Shown here: positions 1 to 11,553 of the stretch, piece after piece
How positions within the stretch are numbered: the stretch's first letter is position 1
How the letters are laid out: each line of letters opens with the position of its first letter
DNA from: Ziziphus jujuba
Taxonomy: Eukaryota > Streptophyta > Magnoliopsida > Rosales > Rhamnaceae
NCBI RefSeq assembly: GCF_031755915.1
Contig: NC_083390.1
Coordinates: forward strand, 16,089,001-16,153,000
Length of the DNA stretch: 64,000 nt
Direction of reading: 5' to 3'
Notes under the pieces: generated by a model
The model's database searches: none
What the model was told of the DNA's origin: nothing
The model's input: only the letters and a program-made list of their open reading frames with translations
Program-made: the position numbers and the translations under genes

Positions 1-950
1 ATAACTAAGGGGTATTGGGCCCGTTAATTGGTCTGTTGGAAAAGGTAACAACTTTAGTGTTTAAGTTGCATATTTTAAAAAATAAAAACTAAAAAAAATT
101 GCATATTTTAATACAAAAGCGAAATTAATACTTCAAAAAAAATAGTAATCCAGTATTTATTAGTTTCATACTTTAAAAAAATGGGTTATTGTTTTTAATA
201 TGGCTAGAAATATTACACTGTAACTACAAAAGCAAGGTAGTTGAGGTCTAATTTAAATGCAAGTTGGTATTGATGATGTATTATAAATTATATTTAAAAA
301 TTTCATGTATTTTAATATTATTTGTTAAATTTTTTATATTTTGATACTAATAAATATTGTATTTTTTTTACTTACAATACTTTTTAATATTTATGAACTA
401 TTTTATTATCATTGTATTATAATTATTGTATTTTTATATTATTTTACTATATGAATTACATCATATGCAAAAATTTATCTTCTAAATTAAATATTTACAA
501 TTTTCGTAATTTTATCGATATTTCCATCAATAATTTCATAAAATCATATCCTCGATATTTCTATCGATACCAATATTTTCATCACTGGTTAAGTGTGACA
601 GATCCACATTTTATTAGGCTTTTGTGTGGTTAATTAAATAAATAAATAATTATTATTATTTTTATATAAAAAAAATTGCATAAAAAATGGACAATGAATG
701 TAAAACAACTAGTTCGTTAGTTTGGCTGTGATTCATGCTTGATTGATCTCATTTTGTTTTTATTTTTATTTTAAAAAATTCAAATTATATTAGTTAGAAG
801 AAACTTAACAATAGCATTGTTAAAAAAAAAACAAAAAAAAAAAAAAGACCACATCTATAAAACTAAAATGAAAGCAATGCAGTCTTCTTCCTTTAAAAGC
901 TAAAGCATACAATTTGACATGCTGCCAGGGGCAAAAGAAGTCCATATGTT
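1..950. other. AT-rich intergenic DNA
   Basis: No gene is seen here. The stretch is very AT-rich, with A-runs near 826-846. The part at about 500-590 holds repeated 'TCGATA / ATCGAT' words. On the opposite strand it resembles the AT-rich repeat at 13,315-13,400, so it is probably a decayed dispersed repeat. Confidence 0.6.
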
Positions 951-953
951 AAA

Positions 954-1102
954 TCAATCACCATGGAAGGTCAAAGTTAATAGTGCTTGTGTTATGCCAT
1001 AAAGCAAACCAACTCGTAAATGCTTCACACCTTGTCCTTCCATAGACTTGAAAGCCTTTATTCACAATTCCCTCAATACCGAGCCTTGTACATCCAGGCA
1101 CG
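954..1102 (-). pseudogene. F-box SKIP14-like gene fragment (frameshifted)
   Basis: Read on the minus strand from a possible acceptor (TTTAG before 1102), the sequence gives VPGCTRLGIEGIVN. After a one-base frame change it gives KAFKSMEGQGVKHLRVG followed by LLYGITQ. These two blocks resemble the LRR part of plant F-box SKIP14-like proteins, which I recognise from memory of the family. The reading then runs into unrelated residues and a stop near 954, where the family would continue into a cysteine-rich C-terminus. The frame change and the lost C-terminus point to a pseudogene fragment. No upstream F-box exon was found. The copia element at 2130-12149 lies on its 5' side and may have separated it from other remains. 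Confidence 0.55.
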
Positions 1103-2124
1103 CTAAACTACATAAAATGAGAATATGAAGCGTAGGATAGTTTCAAAGATATTGGTGTATCAATATGATCTTTATTTTCTTTTTAACAAATGCATATTAG
1201 GTTTTTCGTTAGAGTTTATAATATTAACCATTTGACATACAATTAGGCAGGCCACATAAATATTAATATTTACTTGAAATAGATGCTGTGAGTTGAAAAA
1301 GGTAACTAACATTAACAAACATAGAAATGCTAATTAGTTAAGTTAGACCATAAATTCTACACAAATTCTAAACAACCTAACCTCAATTGGGACATTCAAT
1401 TTGGTTCAAAATTTTAATTCCAAGTCACATGTTTGCTTAATGATACAATTAAGTCAACCAAAATTAAGCACTATGTAAGCTCACATGCATGTGTACAAAT
1501 ATTTGCCCAGTCAGTTCATTTATAACCATATTTTTAATACCTAAAATGTCTATACAGCACACTCACATAATGAATTTAAGAACGGGGGAAGATTTACAAA
1601 ATGCATCCCCAAAAAAAAAAAAAAAAACACCTTCCAGTAATGAAGTTTTACATGGCAAGTAAAAGTATCTTGTTGTGTGTAAATTTGTTGCACAAGTTTG
1701 AGAAGTTTGGGTTAAGGTGTCAAATGACAATAACATCAGATTTTCAAAAGAGAAGAGTAGTCTACAAGGAAATAAAGGAGAAAAAAACGAGAAACAAGAA
1801 CACAAACCAATCAAAAATAGCAAACCAACTCAAACTTAAACATTCAAGAAATCTAAAGATGCAAGAGCACTCAAAAGAGGAAATAACCATACTAAGAGCA
1901 TACAAGAGCATACTTTTTTTTTTTTCTTTTTTTGTGGGACCACTCTTCTAGACAACTTATAATTTTTTAGATTCATAGACCCAATAAGACAACACAGAGG
2001 AGGGATAATAGTTTAACATAGAAAATGACCCCTTTATATGCTTATTGGGAAATTAGCTGGTTTTCATCAAGTTATAACATATTTACCTTTTGGCTGAAAG
2101 CAAGAGTTGCTAGGCCTCTGTGTA
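1103..2124. other. Intergenic or old intron sequence
   Basis: No credible coding region is seen. There is an A-run at about 1611-1626 and a T-rich run at 1914-1931. On the minus strand this would be intron or 5' flank of the SKIP14-like fragment. It ends at the copia target-site duplication. Confidence 0.4.
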
Positions 2125-2129
2125 CTTAT
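2125..2129. repeat. Target-site duplication CTTAT, left copy
   Basis: The five bases CTTAT immediately left of the copia 3' LTR are repeated exactly at 12150-12154, immediately right of the 5' LTR. Five base pairs is the normal length for copia integrase. Confidence 0.85.
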
Positions 2130-2727
2130 TATTGGAAAAAATGTATGTATAAATATAAATACATGTAGAAAAATAATATAAAATAAATAAAATTACATAA
2201 AAATAATTAAAACATATTAGAACATGTAGGTCTTTATAATTGATCTGCTTTCTGTAAAATTGATCGAGGTCTATGTGGTACCACAGTGTCCTGAAGATTT
2301 TTTTTCCCACCGGTATAGGAGCTTTGTGACAAACATCTCCCAAGGTACAATAGCTGCAAAAAGCTTTCAGATCTAGCACCTCCGAAGCTTTTCTCTTCAA
2401 ACTATCAGTGTATCTTTGCTTTACCACAGTCAATATTTTTTCTCTCTGGTGTTTGATGTATCTCTAAAAAAAAATCCAATTCGTCTGTATTACTTTTTTT
2501 GTGCTCTTCTAAAAAAACTAAAAGAATGTTGGATAGTACGTGTAACCTCCAAACTCTCAACAAAGAGCTATTTCTCCCGTAAAACTCTCAATCCACTTTT
2601 CAAAATATTATTTGATTTATTTATTCAAATAAATATTGTTTTATCGAAACAAACAGTACGAAATAAAACAAAACCCAACCCTTTTAAGGCCCAAATCATT
2701 CACACTTTTTAGGTCCAAACTCTAACG
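2130..2727 (-). repeat. 3' LTR of the copia element
   Basis: This repeat of about 598 bp aligns along its whole length with 11554-12149 in the same orientation, with frequent substitutions. Its outer end starts TATTGG where the other LTR has TGTTGG. Its inner end is CTCTAACG where the other has CTCTAACA, so both terminal dinucleotides have been hit. The visible divergence points to an old insertion. Confidence 0.9.
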
Positions 2728-3269
2728 ATCCCTCACATGAATGATTTGATTTCTAAAATAAAGCATGACTCTGGTGGTAAACCTCTGCAGTTGGAACCTG
2801 TATAGGATAAGTAGATGTTCTCTTTAAACCTTTCCTTGTGAGAATACATCTACTTTACTGACTAATGGTAGATGTGATATCTTTGAACCATTTCGTCCTT
2901 TGTGTAAATGATAACATAGTCCACACATGATTCTTTCCTGGTACACTTCAGTTCTCACTGTTGTGTCCATTTTGCTCCTAAACACCTCCCTGGTTCTGCG
3001 AGAGATTTTAAAGAATTGCGCCCTAAACAATTCTCCTTTGAAGCGACCAATCTTCTCTCTCACATAGGTGATGCCTATTTTCAATGTAATTAGCATGACT
3101 ATGCATAGATTACTAAACACAAACTTATAGGAATCATTAAAAGCGTACTTTATGCTTAACATCTTTCTATCACTATTTCATCATAAGAATGGGTAGAAAA
3201 TTAACCCCACAGTGATCCATACCAGCCTTTACAATTGCGTTGTCCCATTGAACCTAGATCTTGGGATCT

Positions 3270-3973
3270 CCAATTAACTAGGTTGGGTTTCCATCATATT
3301 GACTTTATTCATGGGCTTCAATTCCATTCCCCTCGATGAGTTCTCAACTAGTTCCCTATTTAACCTTTTGGTTAGCGGATACGCAATGTTATCTTTCGAC
3401 TTTATATAGTCTATTGAGATAAATCCAATTGAGATTAACTATCTAATGGAATTGTGTCTACGACGAATGTGTCTAGACTTTCCATTATACATAATATTTT
3501 GTGCCCTGCTAATCGTAGATTAATTATCACAATGTAAACTTATTGTTGGTACAGGTTTAGGCCACCTAGGAATGTCCTTTAAAAATTGGCGTAGCCATTC
3601 TGCCTCTTCACCACATTTATCTAATGCGATAAACTCAGATTTCATCATAAATTGAGCTATCACAGTTTGTTTTGAGCACTTCCATGTCACGGCTGCACCC
3701 ACTAATGTGAACACATAACCACTAATGGATTTTTAATCCTTGATATCTGTTATCCAATTAGCATCACTATATCCTTCTAATACAGCAGGATATCTTATAT
3801 AGTACAGTCTGTATTCACGAGTATATCGTAAGTTCTTTAGTACTCTAACGATCCATTTCCAACGATCTTCATTTGGATTACTCGCGTATCTACTTAGTAT
3901 ATTTATTGCGTAGGCTAAATCTGGTCTGATGCATCATGTACATCAAACTTCCAATCACCCTAATATATTCCAC
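3270..3973 (-). pseudogene. Copia RNase H domain and pol C-terminus (broken)
   Basis: Minus-strand translation of 3520-3714 shows the plant copia RNase H hallmark: [16 protein letters not shown], followed by [16 protein letters not shown] and then PTISLHCDN. It continues across 3540-3480 with RAQNIMYNGKSRHI and RRRHNSIR. A stop then precedes the typical pol tail (about 3455-3270) with KSKDNIAYPLTK. The catalytic-type acidic residues of [11 protein letters not shown] and CDN are recognisable. In-frame stops break the reading, so no functional product is expected. Confidence 0.85.
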
Positions 3974-4436
3974 TTAAGATACACTTTTCCATTTATTTTT
4001 GGATAAGTGTAAACTCAAATCTATAGGTGTTCTGGCTATACAAGTATCATTATTACTAAATTTAGCCAGTATTTTATCTACATCATGAGTCTGACTAAGA
4101 ATGATTCCATTTGAAGTCCTCGTGATTTTCATACCCAAAATCACATCTACAAGCCCTATATCTTTCATGTCAAATTTAGAATTTAACATGACTTTAGTAG
4201 TTCAGACCATATTGTGATCACTACCTATTATGAATATGTCATCTACATATAAACATAGAATGACATATCCATTCTCTGTATCTTTTACATAGATACATTT
4301 GTCACATTCATTTATCTTAAATCCATCATTTAGCATGGCATTATCAAATTTTTGATGCCACTACTTTGGAGCTTGTTTAAGTCCATATAAGGACTTTACC
4401 AATCTACTGACTTTCTTTTCCTGTCCTAAAGCGGTG
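3974..4436 (-). pseudogene. Copia reverse transcriptase, C-terminal part
   Basis: This minus-strand block carries SLYGLKQAPK at about 4365-4395. The catalytic YVDD box, in YVDDIFIIG, is at about 4222-4249. Further on come KFDMKDIG and VILGMKI. The YVDD aspartates are intact, but the domain is cut at 4436 by the nested LTR element. Its N-terminal part resumes at 7360. The frame breaks between 4189 and about 4220. Confidence 0.87.
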
Positions 4437-7359
4437 TGTCAGGACCTATCCAAGATCCCTCACCGGAACCCTAGATAAGCCCTGATCCCAGGGAAACACC
4501 ACCGAATCTCCCAACAGAAAATCCGACAGTATCTCCCCTAAGGGTAGAACTTACCATAATTTTCCTGCACTGAAAATACACATCTATATACACCACCTTA
4601 TTCCTCCCACCTTGCTACAATTTACTTCCACAAGTTTGCAGGACTTCAAATAAATGATAGAGAACCAGTGCAGAATTAAATAAATAAACGTCCAAATAGT
4701 ATACAAAGCTACAATTGAATATGAAATTTAATACAATACAAGATAAAAAGAAATAATACAAGATAGAAATGAAAGGAAAAGCCTTTTGGTCTTCGACAAC
4801 GAACCAAGATGTCGCGCTCGCTCCCGGACGATCAACATCAACTAACCTAGGCCTAAGGGAACGGAATTTAAAAATATGAGATGCTAATCATCTCAGTGAG
4901 TAACCCAATCTACTAAACAGGAAAATAAATAATAATAATAATAATAATATTAACTTGATTAATCAATAATAAATAAGTAAGTAATTATTAAGTATTTAAA
5001 AATAATACTTTCTCTCAAAACCCTTACGATTCACTCAGTTTGAAAAGTTCTTTTTTTAAAATATTTTCGCAAAACCCAACATTTTATGCCCCAAAAATCT
5101 AGAAAAATATTTAATTAATAATTTGCAAATAAAAGACAATAAATTAATAATCCAAAAATTTTAGTGAGAAATAATTATAAAAAATAAGACTAATGACAAA
5201 TATTAAATTGGGAATAAAGTATTGTAAATAATTAATACGAAAACACAATAAAATTTACATTAACAAAAAAGAAAACCAAATAATTAATAATAGAACTCAA
5301 TTTAAAATGCCAAAACAATTTAATTTATAAAACACTATTAAAAACATTTTAATTAAAATAAAATTCTAAAATATTGTATGATTAAAATTATGTCGTGAAA
5401 ATCATTTGATGCACCCACTATATACCAGTGGCACCAACGGTACCCAGCGTCCCAAGCACCGCCAGACAGGAGGTTAAAGAGAGAAACCAGCATACGATCG
5501 CGTGGTGTCCCACTGTGCCGCTGCAAACAGGCATCCCGGCCATGGAGGGGCGGCCTACCCTCATCCGATGGTAACCACAGGACAATCCCATAATCACCTA
5601 TGCGCTACTCACACCTACATGTGCACTCACCACATCCACCTGCGCGCTAATCATATCCATGTATAAAGAACACCAGTACGTGTATGTACATTTAAAAATC
5701 ATAAAATCAATATATTTATTTTCAAATCTCAAAATCTCATAAATACTATCGGGTTTATTCTATCCAATTAAACCCGTAAATTTTCCACAATTCCTTTATA
5801 ATTCATCATCATAAATCAATCGCATAAATTCTATCAATTTCAAATCCATCAATGAAATTAACAATAATTTAAAATAAATATTCCTTCAATTCCTCAAAAT
5901 TCAAAATATAATTAAATCACAAAAAAATTCCAAAATTCATAAATCCATATAGATGCATTTTTATTGCTTGAAATAAATTCACAATAATTTCAACAATAAA
6001 TCAAAAATGTTAAAATCATAATTTCCTTAAATATCAAATTTTCATAAAATGAATTTCCATAATTTATCAAAATCAAAATATGCTTTAATGCACATATACA
6101 TTTCAATTTATTCAAATTGTGCCATCAAAATTTAATTCACATTTTATCATATAATCAACATAGAATAAAAACATTCAAATATTAGAATATTCCAAAATAT
6201 AATTAATTTAATACCCAAAAATAATTTTGAAGGTGGGTCACTCACCTCGAGCACGCAATTCAACCAAGATCCTCCATAAAATCAATTCTACGACTCACAC
6301 GTGCTCCTAAAATAACAATATTACACAGGATCAAATAAATTAATATTTTATTCGGATAAATAATATCTGGTACCCGAGTGGTTTGACACAAACGGTAACC
6401 AAAATTTGCAAATAAGGTATCAACGGAAAGCTAAGGGGACGAGGAATACGTTACAGATCTCCGTTGGACTCAACTCGACTGGAGGTGGCTTGAAACGGAC
6501 GGAAGCTTTCAGCCGAACTTCAAATTGTCGTGTCTCTCAAATGGCAAGGAATTGAGCTGAATGGACTTCAAAATCAAACTCAAGACAAAATAGGGGGAAT
6601 AGGGTATGAAATCAGGCTAGATTGGTCGGAAAACAACGAAATCGCCGAAAAAACAAAATGGGCCGCCGTCTGCTTCAGCCACCGATTTGGGCGCGTCACC
6701 GATTGGCCAGTCGCCAAACTTGGTAGCTAAGCTCGTCGACGGCTAGGCTTCACTGGTGGTTGGCACATGTGGCCGTCCGGTGGCCGGAAAAGATGAAACA
6801 AGGAGAGAGAGATTGATGGGAAGGAGAAATGAAGAGAGAAGGAGAAGAAGGAAGAAGAAGAAGAAAGGAAGAAGAAGCCCGTGGGGCATTTTCCCATGTG
6901 GGAGAAAAGGAAATAAAATAAAAATAAAAATAAATATATATATAAAATATTAAAATAATACAGTATAAAAAAAAAATTTTACAGATCCATAACTTGTAAA
7001 CCACATATCCGTTTCAGGCGTGCCGCTAGTCTATGAACTCATATCAATGAGTACTTCACAACTGTGCATGACTCAAAGCTCAATTTTGCATGAACAAAAA
7101 GTCAACTCCGACATCCCTTGGACAGTTTGGACCACGACTTGTTTTGCTCGGAACTTTCAAACAGTAGCTCCGTTTTCAACATGCTACTAGTCTATGGACT
7201 CGAGTCGATGCATACTTTGCAACGGTACCCCGATCAAAGAGAAATTCCATCCGGATCAAAAAGTCAAATTTTGACCCTTCTCGGTCAACGACGGTCAAAC
7301 CCAATCAACCTCGGTCAACGTGAAAAAAATTCAGATGTTGTTCGGGACGGGATGTTACA
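4437..7359 (-). mobile_element. Solo-LTR-like insertion in the copia RT (copy 1)
   Basis: This 2923-bp block interrupts the RT reading frame exactly between ...GFT and ALGQE.... Removing it together with one GGTG copy (4433-4436 and 7360-7363) rejoins the frame. Its ends are TGTCAGGACC and GTTACA, that is TG...CA. It aligns in inverse orientation with 17184-20156, sharing both termini and several internal blocks, for example around 5400-5600, 6220-6300 and 7118-7330. No gag or pol is seen inside, so a solo LTR of a long-LTR Ty3-gypsy element is the best reading. Tekay/Del-type chromoviruses have LTRs of this length, but the lineage is an inference. A non-autonomous element is the alternative. 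The duplication is 4 bp rather than 5, perhaps after loss of one base. The strand is given relative to copy 2. Confidence 0.78.
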
Positions 7360-7974
7360 GGTGAAACCCTCAGGTTACTCCATGTAGATCTTTTCATCTA
7401 GATCTCCATTTAGAAAGGCTGTTTTCACATCCATATGATGTACTTCAAGATCCGTAATGCAACAATCGCCAATATCATCCTTATGGAATTTATCCTCGTT
7501 ATTGGAGAATAATTGTCAAAATAATCAAGGCCTTTTTTTTCTTGTATCCCTTAATTACAAGCCTTGCCTTGTATTTATCTATTGTTCCATTTGCTTTCAT
7601 CTTCATTTTAAAGATCCATTTGTAACCTAAAGGTTTACAACCTGAAGGAAAATCTACTAATTCCCAAGTGTGATGCTATAAGATGGAATCAATCTCACTT
7701 TTTACAGCTTCTTTCCATAAATTATATTCAGGAGAATTTACAGTTTTTTGGAAGCTTTGAGATTCACTTTCTAGCATATAAGTAAGAAAATCTGGATCAT
7801 AGGATTTTTCGATTCTTACTCTTTTGCTACATCTAATCTCACCCTTAGTCTCATCTTCATTCTCTTGTCTCGATGACTATCATTATCGATGACTATCATT
7901 ATTATCACACTGATAGTATCATAAGTTTGTTTAGATGAACTTGGTCCTTCTTCCACTTTATACAGAAAAATATG
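7360..7974 (-). pseudogene. Copia reverse transcriptase, N-terminal part
   Basis: The minus strand reads KIYME, a stop (CAA to TAA), then PEGFT, immediately beside the nested element. Upstream are fragments of the RT palm and connection region. The stop replaces the conserved Gln of the copia motif YMEQPEGF. Several further frame changes lie between 7500 and 7970. The segment also shows a short tandem repeat, 'CGATGACTATCATTAT', at about 7871-7900. Confidence 0.75.
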
Positions 7975-9170
7975 TTAGAAAAATGATGCATTTCTAGATT
8001 CCATTATTGTGTTCTTGTGTATATCGTAAATTTCTAACCTATACACAAGGAACCGATACGCACTACTATTTTGTGCATATCCTATAAAGATGCAATCAAT
8101 AGTTTTGTAACCTATCTTCACCTTCTTAGATGTAGGTACTACTACTTTGGCTAGAAACCCCCACACTCGTAAATATTTATAGGAAGGTTGTCTTCCCTTC
8201 CACAACTCATAAAGTGCCTTTACCTAATCTTTCTGGGGCACCTTATTTAAAAGGTCTTTTGCCCCAGAAGTTCTGAGGTAATTTAGAACTTATCAGCATT
8301 GCATTCATCATTTCTTTCAAAGTTTTATTTTTCCGTTCAGCCACACCATTTGATTGTGGCAAATATGGTAGATTAACTTCATGTATTATGCCATGTTGAG
8401 CACAATACTCTCCAAATGGAGTTACATATTCTCTACCATGATCACTTCTGATCACTTTAACTTTCCTGTTGAGGTGATTCTTAACTTCCATTTTATAGAG
8501 AATAAATTTCTCTATAGCCCCATCCTTGCTCTTAAGTAAGTACACATAACAATATTTCGTGCTATCATCAATAAAGGTGATAAAATACTTATTACCACCT
8601 CTAGTTGGTGCGAATTTTAAATCACATACATCACTATGTATTAGATCCAAAGGTTCATTATTTCTATCAATTTTTTGATATGATGACCTCGTTGATTTTG
8701 CTTCCACACAAGTTTCACACTTATAGTTGGAATCAATTTCAAACTTGGGAATATAATTTAAGTTAATTAACCTCCGTAGAGAATTATAATTAACATGTCC
8801 TAGTCTACCATACCATAAAATGGAAGACTTAAACAAGTGAACAAAAGAACTACTAACTTTATTCATTTCTTTAAGTTTTACAGTCATTACATTGAGTTTA
8901 AATAAACCATTGACTACATAGCCATTTCCCACAAAAATTCTAAATTTTGATTTTGACAAAATAACCTTATCTGACTCAAACACTAAGCGAAAACTATGTT
9001 TGCTCAGTAGCGATCTAAATACCAGATTCTTGCTAATGTCTGAAACATACAGTACATTATTCAAAGTTAGCTTTTTTCTCGAGGTCATCTTCAGTGTTAC
9101 TTTGCCCTCACCTTGGATTTCTGAGGTAGTGAAGTTTTTCTGAGGTAGCGAAGTTACCCATGAATAACTT
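7975..9170 (-). pseudogene. Copia GAG-pre-integrase and integrase
   Basis: The minus strand shows the GAG-pre-integrase signature WYGRLGHVNYNSL with the zinc-binding pair CETCVEA. The integrase core follows. The DDE triad can be placed at IHSDVCD, IRSDHGREY and NGVAERKNKTL, and all three acidic residues are present. The C-terminal part at 7975-8205 reads YLRVWGFLAKVVVP, CIFIGYAQNSSAYRF and MESRNASFF, typical of plant copia. A frame break near 8205-8243 separates the two pieces. This is the best-preserved part of the element. Confidence 0.9.
9128..9160 (-). repeat. 19-bp tandem duplication causing a frameshift
   Basis: The word CTGAGGTAGTGAAGTTTTT (from 9121) is followed at once by CTGAGGTAGCGAAGTT (from 9140). 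The 19-bp unit is not a multiple of three, so it shifts the frame between protease and integrase. A TAG stop replaces a Glu codon just upstream at about 9171. Confidence 0.8.
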
Positions 9171-10200
9171 CTACCCATTCTTCTTTGGTTCGAAGGAAGT
9201 GAACATGCGCTTATCCACACACACGTGGCGGGTCGCACCAGTATCTACCCACCACTTTCTAGGATTAGATCCCACCAAGTTCACCTCAGATATCATAGCA
9301 TTAAGGTCAATGTTATCAACCTCTCGAGTGATGTCCTCCATCACCTGTGCCTGGTTCCTCTTTCTCTTTGGCAGCCTGCATTCCGTAGCTCTGTGACTCA
9401 TCTTGTCATAGTTAAAGCACCTGCCTTGAAACTTGGCATTCTTGGAGATTTCTCCTTTAGGCCCCAACTTGGGAGCTTTTCTAATTTTCTTCTTATTTTT
9501 GGAGCTCTGACCATGCTCCATAACATTAACCTTCAACACAGCCTTCAAATCTCTTTTATCAGACTTTCTGTTGTCATCTTCAATGCGTAGCTTACTGATA
9601 AAAGCCTCTATATCCATCTCCTTTTTTTTGTGCTTCAGATAATCCCTGAAGTCACTTCAACTTGGAGGTAGCTTCTCAATCATACAAGCCACTTGTAAGG
9701 CTTCATTCATGATCATCCCTTCAGTAAGTATTTCTTGAATCAGCACTTGTAACTCATGTACCTGATTCGTTAATGGGTTTGTATCTACCATCATATAGTC
9801 TAAGAATCAGCCTGTAATAAACTTTCCTGAACCCGCATTCTCAGTCTTATACTTCTGGTCCAGTGTTTCTCATAACTCCTTAGCCGACTTCATGCCACAG
9901 TATACACCATACAGGGCATCAGACAAGCCATTCAGAATATAATTCCGACATAAGTAATCGGAATTATTCCATGCATCCACCGCCATGAGAGTCTCCTTAT
10001 CACTCTCTTCACTACTCGGTGGTGCATCTTCAGTCAAGTACCGCGCAAGTCCTAACATAATCAAGTAAAATAGCATCTTCTGCTACCACCTCTTGAAGTT
10101 TGCTCCACTGAACTTCTCAACTTTCTCTGCGTGACTAGCAGAAGGAGGCATCTGAATCCCAGAAGTCTGAGTGGGCACAGTCCTATTGTCTCCACTTGCC
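9171..10200 (-). pseudogene. Copia gag, zinc knuckle and aspartic protease
   Basis: The gag start is taken at 10200 (minus), reading MASGDNRTVPTQTSG and then KVEKFSGANFKRW, a normal plant copia gag beginning. After several frame changes (10081, 9870, about 9640) the nucleocapsid follows with a basic stretch. Its CCHC knuckle has a Tyr where the second Cys should be (CFNYDKMSHRATEC). The protease active site is WWVDTGATRHVC at about 9230. The mutated zinc knuckle, the frameshifts and the TAG at 9171 make it non-functional. Confidence 0.87.
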
Positions 10201-11553
10201 ATTTCTGTATAATCACAAAAATCAATTAGTCATTATTTTCTATCTCCACAAACTAATTATAAGCAATTTCCAACAGGAAAACACAAAAAATGCCATTTTT
10301 AGAGCTGTTGTATACACCACAAAAAATAACTGTATACACCCAAAAAATAATGTTCACGTGTCACTGTTCACTGTCATGTGTCACTATGCTGACGTGGCAC
10401 ACCACCACGTCATCGCAATGCTGACATGGCACATGCCAAAGTCATCACTCTGCTGACATGGCACCCTGTCACATCATTAGTTCGTTGACGTGGTTCTGCC
10501 ACGTGGCACCATAGCTGATGTGGTGTTGCCACGTGGCATGCCGTTTCCCACTATTACATGACACATGTCACTATCAGAGATCGATACGTGTTACCTCCAT
10601 CAGGTCAACACGTGGCGCATCTAGAAGTGACCACTGGCGCTTCACAGAGACAGACACGTGGTGGCCTCATACTGTGCACGCCACTGTGCACCATTTATCA
10701 GCGTTTCGTATCGACACGCAGCGAGCCTATTTTACAATTGGGCCATTTCTCTTGGGCCTGGGTCAAAATCAGGCTTGAGTCTTGGGCTAAACAGTCGCTT
10801 GTTCTAACTACGGGCTAGGCTTTGAAATTGGGCCAGGTCTAACAAAATTTTAAAATCAGACCCATTTCACCCAGAACCAACCCATACCCCTTTTTTTTTA
10901 CCTAATAACCCATTTTTAAGCCGTCTTCAACCGTTAACCATGTTTTCTAGACCCGTTTACTCGGGTAAATGGGTTTTTCTGATCCGGTTTGAATTTCCAA
11001 CTAAATTCCACCAAAAAGTTTAGAAATTCATGGGCAATTCAATGTTTGGAAAAAAAATTTATTTAAAGCAAAATTTAATAATTACCCATAAATTCTTAAA
11101 CCTCACGGTCAAACAAAATATATAAATTTTTTTTTCTTTTCATATCCAAAACATACAAATAATGTAGAACCATGATCATATATTAAAAATTAAACACCAA
11201 AGATTAAAGCATGGCATCATACACCAATTAAACAATAAAATAAATAAAACCCATCTACATTGTTATACATGGTTCTTTGATTTAATATATATATATATAT
11301 ATATTTTAGCCAAAACAATCAAACCTAAAAATAAAACATATACATGATCACATAAATCACATATACATACAAATAAAATTATGGCATGTATCTTTTTGAT
11401 TAAAACATTTTTTATTAAACATAAATTATTCAAATAATCAATCAACACAACCTCGGGTAAGGAAAATTTTCCAATCTCAAAATTACACAGAACAAAATAA
11501 AATATATTTCCACATATATCTATATATATATATTAACAAAAACGTCTTAAGAT
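10201..11553 (-). other. Leader region between copia 5' LTR and gag
   Basis: About 1.35 kb separates the 5' LTR from gag, which is long for copia and may hide another old insertion. The gag-proximal part (10,340-10,690) is rich in CACGTG and ACGTGGC words. The part from 11,080 to 11,553 is AT-rich with a TA repeat at 11,286-11,303. No coding region is recognised. Confidence 0.55.
10340..10690. promoter_or_regulatory. Cluster of G-box (CACGTG) words
   Basis: Five CACGTG palindromes lie at 10355-10360, 10500-10505, 10530-10535, 10609-10614 and 10655-10660. Between them are repeats of TGCTGACRTGGCAC-type words. CACGTG with an ACGTGGC context is the classical plant bZIP/bHLH binding site (G-box/ABRE). 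The repeat nature is visible in the sequence; regulatory function is an inference. Confidence 0.5.

Noticed and set aside
2824..3162. 112-codon minus-strand open frame downstream of copia RNase H
   Set aside because: It lies between the pol end and the 3' LTR and resembles no copia or host protein; treated as non-coding tail of the element.
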